The translations under genes were made by a program, and so were the position numbers. A stretch of 64,000 nt of DNA from JAGQPD01 sp020426865 (GTDB lineage Bacteria; Planctomycetota; Planctomycetia; Pirellulales; Pirellulaceae): NCBI GenBank assembly GCA_041399065.1, contig JAWKTN010000010.1, positions 124,001 to 188,000 of the forward strand, in the 5' to 3' direction. The notes beneath the pieces are model-generated. The model was not told the DNA's origin. It was given only the letters and a program-made list of their open reading frames with translations, and did not search any database. Shown here piece after piece: positions 45,827-53,598 of the stretch (the stretch's first letter is position 1; each line of letters opens with the position of its first letter).

Positions 45827-46474
45827 TCACCCGTCTGATGACGTCCAACGCAGTCGGATGCGCTCCTGGAGATCCGCAGTTATTGCTTCCAACTGCTGTA
45901 AGTTCATTCCTGCCAATTCGTCCGTATTGCTCACCGAAATACAAAGGATCTGCTGCAATGTGCGGATCAACTTGATTTCGCCTTCTTCCTTTCCTTCCTT
46001 GATCCCCTCTTGATAGGATTGCCTTATCGCCCATTGATGGTCACGGAGCGCTTTTTGACGTGCGTCGTACATTGCTTTGTCCTCAGTGATTTCGGAGATC
46101 CGAACAATCGTTTCCGTCGCCTGCTGGATCTGTTGTTGTGGAAACAAACGCAATAGCTCTGCCGGTTCGTACTCGTGCGCAGGCAATAGCCAGTACAACC
46201 AGCAGTCAAGCATGCTGGCCGTCTCCATCTCCTCCTCTCGGAGATTATACTTCCCGAATTCCAGCGTGTGAATGGTCAACGTCTCGTCGAGCACCGATAA
46301 CTTGTCGTCCTGAAAATCCCGTTCGTTGTAGGGATTCTCGATAGTAAGGTCCGTGATCGGCAATGACAATTCGAGGATCGAATTGAGCAGGCTCATCAGT
46401 ACGGTCTTGTTCCGTTCCGAGCCGAAGGTCTTTTTGAACGCGAAATCATTAGTAGGTCGAATCCCGATCGGCAT
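45827..46474 (-). pseudogene. Rpn/PD-(D/E)XK-family nuclease with catalytic core deleted
   Basis: The frame is open (215 residues) and both ends match the Rpn family: PIGIRPTNDFAFKKTFGS at the start, and LEFGKYNLREEEMETAS through QATETIVRISEITEDKAMYD and a glutamate-rich tail. The family normally has, after DDKLSVLD, about 75-90 residues with the catalytic Asp and E-x-Q motifs before DETLTIHTLE. Here SVLD joins directly to ETLTIHTLE, so that segment is missing in frame. The product is probably inactive as a nuclease, although the open frame suggests a recent event or a retained role. The start at 46474 has GGAG 8 bases upstream. Rpn genes are often linked to recombination and transposons. Confidence 0.75.
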
Positions 46475-47034
46475 TAGAAGGACTCCTACATCGGACGTTG
46501 GAGGCAATTCGAACGAAGGTGCGAATCCTGCGAAATTGTATCCAACGTTCGGCCAAATCGCGATGCCATGAAAACAGGCAGGGCGTCGATGACGGAAACA
46601 TCAGTTCCTGCAGTCATTTAGCACCTCTGCTCTTGTCGGCCAGGCAGACGGAATGGTTGTTGCGAACGGCCGCGACAATCTGGCGGCGGGTCTACTGGCA
46701 CGCGGACATCTCGGCGGCACCAGGCCCCCTCACGCGGCCGCTCGACGCGGCCCTCGAGCCGCTCGTCTGCTGGACGGTCGTGGCCGTCCCCGTTCTGCCA
46801 GCGTGCAGCCAGTATGACACGTTACCACCACCGGACACCTAGCCGTGCCAAGCGTGACCACGTCACACAACGACCAAATCTTTTCACGCGGCCTGCGGCC
46901 GCTTTCAATCTCGCTGCGCGCCGACGTCGACAATTCACCGCTCATTCCAACGAACACCGACGCATACCTGTCTCTTGCGAGCCACGTCGCACTCGCGCGG
47001 CCCTTCCTAGTCGCCGCCATCTTCCCACACTGAC
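46475..47034 (+). other. Intergenic region of low coding character
   Basis: A 560-base stretch with open frames on both strands that look like chance frames of GC-rich DNA. From about 46730 to 46800 it is rich in CGCGGC-type motifs. I see no gene, terminator or promoter I can support. Confidence 0.45.
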
Positions 47035-47112
47035 ACGACGATCGTAGACCCTCCACACGACGATCGCACGACGATCGTAGACCCTCCACGCACGACGATC
47101 GTAGACCCTCCA
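47035..47112. repeat. Cluster of short repeats, left of transposase
   Basis: Three full 21-bp copies lie at 47035-47055, 47068-47088 and 47092-47112, with a partial copy at 47057-47066. Each reads ACGACGATC followed by GTAGACCCTCCA. The ACGATCGT part is palindromic. The GTAGACCCTCCA core also forms the cluster at 48704-48795, on the other side of the IS200-like transposase gene. Confidence 0.9.
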
Positions 47113-47284
47113 TATGTCTCAACATCTAGTTTGGCTCGCAAGGTCCCAGTAGCTACGCCCTCGTCAGCAACAGGTCAACGGCGGGAACTGCTAGCACGTG
47201 TTGCTTGTGGCGTGAAACGGGCGAACCGGGTGCGATATTGGCAGAGGGATCCGAAATCTGCCAAGTAATGCGCATACGGTGGTT

Positions 47285-47321
47285 GCGTACATGCGTGTAT
47301 AGGTATATTGTATCTGTACGC
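47285..47321. promoter_or_regulatory. Inverted repeat upstream of the IS200-like transposase
   Basis: GCGTACA at 47285-47291 pairs with TGTACGC at 47315-47321 across 23 AT-rich bases, 40 bases before the transposase ATG. It could be an element-end hairpin or a promoter-associated operator; the sequence alone does not decide. Confidence 0.35.
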
Positions 47322-47360
47322 TTATAACCTGTTTCCACTCGCTTCTAGGAGGGTGACACA

Positions 47361-48437
47361 ATGGCACGGCTTCGTTCGCGTGTGTTTGATCCGGCAGTCA
47401 AGGGAGTCTATCACTTGTACAACCGCTGTGTGCGAGGGTTGTTCATGTTGGGGGAGACGGAGCAAGAAGGGGAAGTCGTCAAGTTTCGACGCGGTTGGGT
47501 GACCGAGTTGATGCAGCAGATGGTGGCGATCGTACTGATCGACATCGCCTTTTTTGCGACGATGGATAACCACGTGCATGTGATTGGGAGGAATCGACCG
47601 GGGGTTGGGGGACACTTGACCGATCGGGAGGTGGCGCGTCGGTGGTTGATCTTGATGCGGATGCGACGGAATGGGACATGGTTGGTGAAGCCGCCGACCG
47701 AGGAGCAGATCAATCGGGAGCTGAGTAAGAAACCGCAGCATGGGACCCGCAAGCCGGGTGCCGGTGCGAAACGGAAACGGCACCATAATCGTGCGAGTGA
47801 ATTGCGGGAGCGGCTGGCGGACGTTTCCTGGTTCATGGGTGCGTTTCAGGAATGCATCTCGCGGAAGATCAACCGCGACGACGAGAACTACGGGACCTGC
47901 TGGTCGGGCCCGTTCAAGTTGGACGAGCTGGCCGATGATGCGGCGATCTTGACGTGTGGCGTGTATATTGACTTGAATTGGATTGCAGCGCAGATGGCGG
48001 AGACGCCGGAGGAATCGACCGACACCTCGATCGGTCATCGCATTGCGATGTTACGGCAGGACGGGGAGGCAGAGGATTCGGCGGGCGAATTAGTGGTTGA
48101 GATTGATGGTTGGCTATGTCCATTGGAGTTGCATGAGGATCGCGACGTCAATGACGAGCGTCACTTCACATCACAAACGGGGAAGCGTGCCTCGGACATG
48201 GGGATACTGCCGATGACGTTGGTGCACTACATCAAGTTATTGGACTGGCTTGGCCGCCTGATGCGGACGGGGAAGCGGGGGCGGATCCCCAAGGGATTGC
48301 CACCGATTCTAGAGCGGTTGGGTTTTGACACGAACGGATTTGTGGCGAGCGTTCGGGGGATGGCCGAGTTGTTGGGCAAGAAGTTGGGCGGATCGGCAAC
48401 GGCGGCGGAACCGTCGGTCAGCGCCTCAGGTCAATAG
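47361..48437 (+). CDS. IS200-like HUH transposase (RAYT/REP-associated type)
   Basis: A 358-residue protein. The N-terminal Y1-transposase domain contains GVYHLYNRCVRGLFML and the metal-binding HUH motif TMDNHVHVIGR (His71, His73). A central segment WFMGAFQECISRKINRD and CGVYIDLNWIAAQMAETP match planctomycete and proteobacterial single-copy transposase-like proteins. I cannot point to an unambiguous catalytic tyrosine after the HUH motif; the expected helix carries Phe and Cys. Such enzymes nick single-stranded DNA and mobilise short palindromic repeats. The gene lies between two repeat clusters sharing GTAGACCCTCCA. AGGAGG lies 9 bases upstream. A truncated relative is at 49455. Confidence 0.85.
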   Translation: MARLRSRVFDPAVKGVYHLYNRCVRGLFMLGETEQEGEVVKFRRGWVTELMQQMVAIVLIDIAFFATMDNHVHVIGRNRPGVGGHLTDREVARRWLILMRMRRNGTWLVKPPTEEQINRELSKKPQHGTRKPGAGAKRKRHHNRASELRERLADVSWFMGAFQECISRKINRDDENYGTCWSGPFKLDELADDAAILTCGVYIDLNWIAAQMAETPEESTDTSIGHRIAMLRQDGEAEDSAGELVVEIDGWLCPLELHEDRDVNDERHFTSQTGKRASDMGILPMTLVHYIKLLDWLGRLMRTGKRGRIPKGLPPILERLGFDTNGFVASVRGMAELLGKKLGGSATAAEPSVSASGQ

Positions 48438-48703
48438 GGCTATCGAGGGGGGCGGATCCTGTCGTCCTCACGCTGGTAATTCTTTTTTTCTATCGCGGAT
48501 TGGGATCGGCAATCGTCGAGGGCGCTAGCGGTCTGGTCCACCCGCGCCATCTTGCATCATTTCCGTGTCAGCATCGCATCATTTACGTCTTCGCGGGCCA
48601 CTTCTCGCCGAGCAATGCCCACCTCCAGCATTGCCGAGCACGCAATCGCCTCCTCCCAACCGCCCCAGTCTGTGCAACCTGCCATCCAACCTGCTTCCAA
48701 ATT

Positions 48704-48795
48704 GTAGACCCTCCATTTACCTTTGGTAGACCCTCCATTTACCTTGACCCTCCATTTACCTTTGTTACCTTTGGTAGACCCTCCATTTACCTTTG
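48704..48795. repeat. Cluster of short repeats, right of transposase
   Basis: Copies of GTAGACCCTCCATTTACC plus TTTG occur at 48704-48725, 48726-48745 (slightly short) and 48774-48795. A copy lacking the first bases lies at 48746-48764, followed by a partial TTACCTTTG. The core GTAGACCCTCCAT is shared with the cluster at 47035-47112, whereas the remaining bases differ. Confidence 0.9.
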
Positions 48796-48796
48796 C

Positions 48797-49324
48797 CAGC
48801 AAGTTGTGGCGGCGTTGGAAGCAGCTCGCAAAGCGGACGAGACGCGCCGCCGGCAGGGAGTCAACCCCGAGAAGAACCCGGCGCAAATACCGACTACCGA
48901 CCCGGACTCCAAAGTGATGCCGAACAAGGAGGGAGGTTATGCTCCGAACTATACGCCCGTAGTCACCACCGATGGCGACTATGGTTTTATTGTCGACGTG
49001 GACGTTATCGCGGAGGTCAACGAGAGTTTGGCGGCAGTTCCCGCGGTAGACCGTATTGAAGCGACATTCGATCAAAAACCCGTTAAGTTTCTCACCGACG
49101 CGGGAAACAACTCGGGCTCGTTGATGCAGCAAATGGAGGAACGAGGCGTGGAGTTCTATGCTCCGGTGGAATCTTCACAACCTGCGGCTGGCGATCCTGC
49201 ATTCCGCGAGGACCCTCGACAACCGGTCCCGAAGGCGGCGTGGGCCGATCTGAAACGGAACCCCCAGGGGCAAATCGACAAATCTCAAGCTGGCAGAGGG
49301 CCAATAGTCGTCCCATCTCCAAGG
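48797..49324 (+). pseudogene. IS1182-like transposase fragment
   Basis: The frame reads QVVAALEAARKADETRRRQ, then KNPAQIPTTDPDSKVMPNKE and GYAPNYTPVVTTDGDYGFIV, then VEFYAPVE. These are internal segments of IS1182-family DDE transposases. The N-terminal third, with the helix-turn-helix, is replaced by the repeat cluster, and the C-terminal catalytic part is gone. The frame stops at 49340-49342, inside the hairpin that follows. It is a remnant, not a working gene. Confidence 0.75.
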
Positions 49325-49366
49325 CTCGTACACGGAATATGAGCACGCTCATATTCCGTGTACGAG
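49325..49366. repeat. Perfect 19-bp inverted repeat with 4-base loop
   Basis: CTCGTACACGGAATATGAG (49325-49343) is followed by CACG and then its exact complement (49348-49366). A stem this long and perfect is uncommon by chance. It sits exactly between the IS1182 fragment and the second transposase fragment. No T-tract follows, so an element-end, recombination or hairpin-DNA role is as likely as a terminator. Confidence 0.95.
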
Positions 49367-49454
49367 CGCGCAGGCGCGTTCGACCCGCATAACACGGCGT
49401 CGCCAGTTGCGGTAGCGTGTCGATCGAGAGGCCGACCGGGCTTGTCTCTGCGGA

Positions 49455-49667
49455 GTTCATGGGTGTGTTTGAGGAATGCATGTCGCGGAAGATCAACCGC
49501 GACGACGACAACTACGGGACATACTGGTCGGGCGCGTTCAAGATGGACGAGCTGCCTGATGATGGCGCGATCCTGATGTGTGGCGTGTATATCGATTTGA
49601 ATTGGATTGCGGCGCAGATGGCGCAGACACCGGAGGAATCAACCGACACATCGATCGGCCATCTCAC
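49455..49667 (+). pseudogene. Fragment of a second IS200-like transposase
   Basis: Clear nucleotide and protein similarity to the central part of the complete gene at 47361: FMGVFEECMSRKINRDDDNY and CGVYIDLNWIAAQMAQTPEE correspond to residues about 160-230 of that protein. Both the HUH-containing N-terminus and the C-terminus are missing. The sequences differ at many positions, so this is an older or independent copy rather than a recent duplication. Confidence 0.85.
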
Positions 49668-49699
49668 ATCGCATTGCGGCGCTAAAGCAGAACAGCGGG

Positions 49700-49852
49700 G
49701 CGGGGAGACGGTGACGGTGTGCGTGGCATCGCCGACACCGCCATGTCCATCGATCACGCGCACAGGGAACACATGGCTTGTTGGCGTCACATGCTCGGGA
49801 TAGATCGGTTTATCCCAGGTAACGCGGCCGGAAAAGGTATCAATGGAAAGTC
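49700..49852 (-). pseudogene. Cadherin-like repeat gene remnant, part 2 (after the IS)
   Basis: Read on the minus strand: GLSIDTFSGRVTWDKP, then VFPVRVIDGHGGVGDATHTV, the ending half of a cadherin or dystroglycan-type repeat in which 'tGrvtW' and 'vrvtDghGg' are hallmarks. The other half of the repeat is on the far side of the IS701-like element (51451 onward). Downstream it is lost into the transposase fragment. Confidence 0.7.
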
Positions 49853-51450
49853 CCTTAGTTCCAGTTTTGCACTTTTCCGCCGTCATCCAGCGAGGGACGC
49901 GAGGAAGGTCAGCAGGTCGAGGGAATTGTTTTGGGGTGTCGGTTTGAGGGACACCGGCTTTAATTGATCTTCCCAGCTTTTTCGCCGTAATGTAGTGAGC
50001 ATGTCAGCGAAGCTCGGTTCGGACTTGCGAGTGTACCACGGCCGGTGAGGGAACTGCAAATCGGCGTGGCCTTCGGTCGCAAACCAGACGATCGTCAGGC
50101 TGTACAAGAACATCGACATGGGTGCGGTTCGCTCGACCGCCTGAGGAACTCGGTTGGCCGGGTCCTCCAGGCCCAAGTGCTGCTTGCAGTCATAATGCAT
50201 CACTTCGATGGACCAGCGGTACGAAAATATGGAAAGAATCTGGCGCGTCGAAAGATCGATGTTGGTGCTGTAGAAGACTCGAGTCGGCCGATCACCGACG
50301 GTGTCTTGCGAGAGCACGAAGCGAAGCAGACGATCTTTGCCAGCAGTATAGTAGAGACCTGTCCGGGTCTTGACTCGTAGCGAACCGTGGAGACCGTACT
50401 GGTCGAAGTGATGTGTCTTCCAGGCGGTGCGATCGTTTTCCCATTGGCTGACGGAACTCAATCGCCTCCCCTTTTTGCGGCGACGACCACGACCTTCTGA
50501 TTGCTCTGATGCGGGCGCATACATCGCCGCTTTGGCGTGGACCGGGCCGATCAAGTCCACGTTACCAGGCAGCGTGCCGAGCACGCTGTGGCCACTGTAG
50601 AGACTGTCGACGACGAGAACAAATCGGCGATCCGGAAACCAGGAGGCGACCAAAGCGATCATCTCTGCCATTAGTTCTGGCCGCGTTTTTCTGGGTGATT
50701 TGTCATTTTTGTGAACTGCGCGCGCTTTTGCGTCGGCCCTTTTTTTGGCTGCGGCCGCTTGTTTGGCTTTTTTAGAGGCGGCCTTGATGCGTTTGGAATC
50801 ACGTTTGATTTTGACTTTGTTTTTGCCTTTGGCCAGTCCCTGTTTGTTGCGATACAGTCGCATGCAGATTGGCAACGCAAACACCTTCGTCGGTGCCCAC
50901 CACGGATTGACGATCACGATGCACAAATCCACCCAGTCGTGTCCCCAATGAAAGAGCTTCTTGGATTTCGACGAGTTGAGCGCGTCGTGATGCATGCCGG
51001 TACCGTAAATCCCCAAGCCCCGTTTTCGGCACAGCGTATCGTCGCCGGCCAGGACGATCGTCGCATCATTGCCAACAAGCGTCTTCACGACCAGCTGGGC
51101 CAGAAGTTTCCAAAGCTGGTCAATATCCCAAACCGCGCGACTGAAGAAGCGATGATAGTCCGAGAAGTGTCCGTTGCCGACGGAGTCACTGGAAACGATC
51201 AAATCCGTGATATAACGATGCCGCACGGATAGGATCCATCCAGACATCAGCAACTGAAAAGTAGCGAAGCTGGGCTGAGTAAAAACTGGCTGAAAGTGGA
51301 GCAGCAAAACAACGAACGATTCGGTAAGATACATCTGCGGCCTCCGTGCGCTGCGGAACTTGAATTGAATTGAATCCAAATTCTGCGCGCCGGACCGCAT
51401 TTTCACCTACACCATTTTTCCCCCCGAAAAGTGCAAAACTGGAACTTAGG
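49853..51450 (-). mobile_element. IS701-like insertion sequence, 1598 bp
   Basis: Terminal inverted repeats of about 25 bp lie at 49853-49877 and 51426-51450. Both contain AGTTCCAGTTTTGCACTTTT, with one difference close to the outer end (CCTTAG against CCTAAG). Between them is a single complete DDE transposase gene on the minus strand. I could not identify a convincing target-site duplication. The element splits a cadherin-like gene remnant. Confidence 0.9.
49883..51334 (-). CDS. IS701-like DDE transposase
   Basis: A 483-residue protein that appears intact. The catalytic triad can be placed at Asp98 (LAGDDTLCRKRGLGIYGTG), Asp243 (FVLVVDSLYSG) and Glu377 (YRWSIEVMHYDCKQHLGLED). A Lys/Ala-rich insertion (about 165-215) lies between the first two. 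The start at 51334 was chosen because GGAGG lies 8 bases upstream and the protein then begins MYLTESFVVLL; a longer frame to 51406 has no such site. It catalyses cut-and-paste transposition of the surrounding element. The product could still be active. Confidence 0.9.
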   Translation of the reverse strand: MYLTESFVVLLLHFQPVFTQPSFATFQLLMSGWILSVRHRYITDLIVSSDSVGNGHFSDYHRFFSRAVWDIDQLWKLLAQLVVKTLVGNDATIVLAGDDTLCRKRGLGIYGTGMHHDALNSSKSKKLFHWGHDWVDLCIVIVNPWWAPTKVFALPICMRLYRNKQGLAKGKNKVKIKRDSKRIKAASKKAKQAAAAKKRADAKARAVHKNDKSPRKTRPELMAEMIALVASWFPDRRFVLVVDSLYSGHSVLGTLPGNVDLIGPVHAKAAMYAPASEQSEGRGRRRKKGRRLSSVSQWENDRTAWKTHHFDQYGLHGSLRVKTRTGLYYTAGKDRLLRFVLSQDTVGDRPTRVFYSTNIDLSTRQILSIFSYRWSIEVMHYDCKQHLGLEDPANRVPQAVERTAPMSMFLYSLTIVWFATEGHADLQFPHRPWYTRKSEPSFADMLTTLRRKSWEDQLKPVSLKPTPQNNSLDLLTFLASLAG

Positions 51451-51612
51451 CAATGTCATCCCAGTGGATGTCTCGGGGAGGAGGAAGTACCGCATGTTGT
51501 CGTGGGGACTGGCGGCGACAACAGGCACGGCGATTTTGTGCCCGGCTTGGACTGTCATGTTGACGTCGTCAATCGGGATGTTCGAGATGGAGGGCTGCCT
51601 GGTTCCTTTCTT
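51451..51612 (-). pseudogene. Cadherin-like repeat gene remnant, part 1 (before the IS)
   Basis: Read on the minus strand: SNIPIDDVNMTVQAGHKIAV, PVVAASPHDNMRYFLLPE and TSTGMTL, ending exactly at the IS end. This is the opening half of a cadherin-like repeat ('vtvqaGh.i.vpv.a.dp'), and it continues logically into GLSIDTFSGRVTW at 49852. An upstream stop near 51615 shows that only a remnant was present. Confidence 0.7.
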
Positions 51613-51697
51613 TTTGATTTCTCACAAAACCAAAATAGAGGCAACCAGGCCTTTTCGTGTCTATACCAATTCCTAATCGTGGTGGCGATTAGCGAGA

Positions 51698-51738
51698 AGT
51701 GCGAGCGATGGCATTATTTTCGTGGCGAGTAGTCGGTT
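51698..51738. repeat. Dispersed 41-bp repeat, copy 2
   Basis: The second copy of the sequence at 45469-45509, with 3 differences. It covers the stop codon and last codons of the esterase-NIPSNAP gene (minus strand). Together the two copies bracket the whole accessory region in the same orientation. Confidence 0.85.
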
Positions 51739-53516
51739 GGAATCAGGAACCGAACTTCCATTCCCCCGCCGCGAGGCCCGGGCGCTTGGCCCGCCGCCGC
51801 CTTGGCTTCCCGATATTCTCGCATGAAGTCGCGAAAGTCCCCGAAGAACCCTTGCCATGACTGCTTGGCCGCGTCGCGGTCCTTGTGGGCCAGCAAATAG
51901 ATGAAAGCGCTATTGTCACTGGCTGTCCAAAAACTGATTGTTTCCATTCCGTGTTTTGTGAACAGTTCCGTCTCTCCCGACGCGAACCGATCGACCGTAT
52001 GCGGGACACCTTCAGGCCCGTCGTTGTACTGCCGCAACTCGAACAGCCTGGCGGGCGCATCGGCATCGCGATTCGTTGCAAAATCGGCCGGTGAGAATGA
52101 GGTGGCCTCCATCAGGATTGAGCGAGGTGCCTTTGCCAGTATCTTACCGTTCTCCTCGGATTTTGCCGCGACTTCCTTCCACTCGGGGTCATTCGAAAAC
52201 GCCTGCCAGGATGCTTCGCGCGCCGCCTGGTTTTGGTGGGCAATGATATAGATCAGCGTGTTATTGACTACCTCGTTGTCTTCCCCTTGGGCCCCTTCTG
52301 CCACGGTCCAGTAGATGATGTTCTCCATCCCGTGTTTCTCGAACAACTTCATTGTGTGATTGCGAAAGCGAGCATGCAAATCAGGAAGTTTGCCGGGATT
52401 GGTCGTGTAGTACCGCAACTCGTACAGTCTGCCACTGCGGTTCTCTTGTGCCTTGCTGTCAGCCGATTCGTCGTCCGTTGGTGCTTCGGCAACACGCTCT
52501 TCGTCGGCGCCTGCCGGGGCATTGGTGGTGGCAGCAGCTGCCAAGTGAAATGAGCGTTCAAGCGCATCGTTAACATCGACGGAAACCGGTTGGTCACGCC
52601 ACAACCAGCGCATCATTTCGGGAAGGATCACGCCGCCCGACTTGAGCCCGTGGCGGCCGATGCTCCAGGAATAGTTGACGTCATAGCCTTTTTCTGACAG
52701 AGCTTCCACCATCCGGACATTTTGCAGGAACCAATCCCACGTCTCGTCGTAGCGACCGCCACGTCGTTGTCCCCGGTTATCGTTGCGTCCGTCCTGGAAG
52801 AAGACGCGAATGGGCTTCTTTTCGCTCTCGCGGATGATCTCCGGATACCGATGACCACCACGAATATTGGTAAAGCTGCCGACCGTGCTAAGTACTTTCG
52901 TAAATTGGTCGGGCCGCTGCCAGGCGACGGTGAAAGCTGCAATCGCCCCGGAACTACAGCCGCCAATCCCGCGATCTTTGGGATCTTTCGAGATGTTGAA
53001 CTTGGCATCAAGTTCGGGCAGAAGTTCGTCGACGATGACACGTGCGTACTTGTCGTCAAGCGTGTTGTACTCGGTCGGCCGGTTCGTCGTCCGATCGCCC
53101 CACTCACTGGCGTTCGGCTCCGGCTGGTCCGCCCGCCGTCCGGGGTTGATGTACACACTGATCATCACCGGTATCTCGCGGCGGAAGGTCAAATTGTCGA
53201 TCACATTTGTCATGCGAGCGCTGCCATCTTCCTTCAAGAAGGCGTGTCCATCATTGAAAACCATCAGGCAGCACGGTGTTGCCGGATCATATTGAGCTGG
53301 CACGTAAATCCAATAGGTGTGCTGGGTACCCTCATACGCCTCGCTCGGAAGCGTGAAGGGACCCTGCACTTCCCCATGCGGGACACCTTCTTGCTTGAGT
53401 GAATCGGGACCAAGAAAATAGAAATCGTCGTTTCCCTCTTGTTGGCCAACGACGGTTGCGGCGCAAAACAGGAGGATCAAACCGGTGGATACGATTGTCT
53501 GCATCGATTGGCTCAC
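51714..53516 (-). CDS. Secreted esterase fused to two NIPSNAP domains
   Basis: A 600-residue protein. After a signal peptide (about 1-24) comes an enterochelin-esterase-like alpha/beta hydrolase (about 45-315). Its nucleophile motif is GCSSG (186-190, Ser188), with VFFQDGRNDNRG near the acid residue and IGRHGLKSGG near the histidine. An acidic linker (about 335-360) precedes two NIPSNAP domains at about 363-475 (RLYELRYYTTNPGKL) and 480-600 (RLFELRQYNDGPEGV). NIPSNAP units are ferredoxin-like folds with unclear function. The combination suggests an exported enzyme with dimerising modules; the substrate is unknown. The last codons overlap the 41-bp repeat. The next minus-strand gene upstream starts with an 82-base gap. 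Confidence 0.85.
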   Translation of the reverse strand: MSQSMQTIVSTGLILLFCAATVVGQQEGNDDFYFLGPDSLKQEGVPHGEVQGPFTLPSEAYEGTQHTYWIYVPAQYDPATPCCLMVFNDGHAFLKEDGSARMTNVIDNLTFRREIPVMISVYINPGRRADQPEPNASEWGDRTTNRPTEYNTLDDKYARVIVDELLPELDAKFNISKDPKDRGIGGCSSGAIAAFTVAWQRPDQFTKVLSTVGSFTNIRGGHRYPEIIRESEKKPIRVFFQDGRNDNRGQRRGGRYDETWDWFLQNVRMVEALSEKGYDVNYSWSIGRHGLKSGGVILPEMMRWLWRDQPVSVDVNDALERSFHLAAAATTNAPAGADEERVAEAPTDDESADSKAQENRSGRLYELRYYTTNPGKLPDLHARFRNHTMKLFEKHGMENIIYWTVAEGAQGEDNEVVNNTLIYIIAHQNQAAREASWQAFSNDPEWKEVAAKSEENGKILAKAPRSILMEATSFSPADFATNRDADAPARLFELRQYNDGPEGVPHTVDRFASGETELFTKHGMETISFWTASDNSAFIYLLAHKDRDAAKQSWQGFFGDFRDFMREYREAKAAAGQAPGPRGGGMEVRFLIPTDYSPRK

Positions 53517-53598
53517 TTTTGCTACGTGGTGAAAGGCAAAACGAAAATGGATTGGAGTACGTGTCCTGGTGACAGCCGTGTAACATAGCCCGCCAACG

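Noticed and set aside
46730..47125. 131-codon minus-strand frame with repeated VEGLRSSC units
   Set aside because: The repeated peptide is simply the translation of the short DNA repeats, with no start signal or family support.
47035..48795. CRISPR array
   Set aside because: The repeats are short and nearly adjacent, with no regular unique spacers and no cas genes nearby.
49849..51454. Target-site duplication of the IS701-like element
   Set aside because: The four bases on each side (AGTC and CAAT) do not match, and no other reading gave a convincing duplication.
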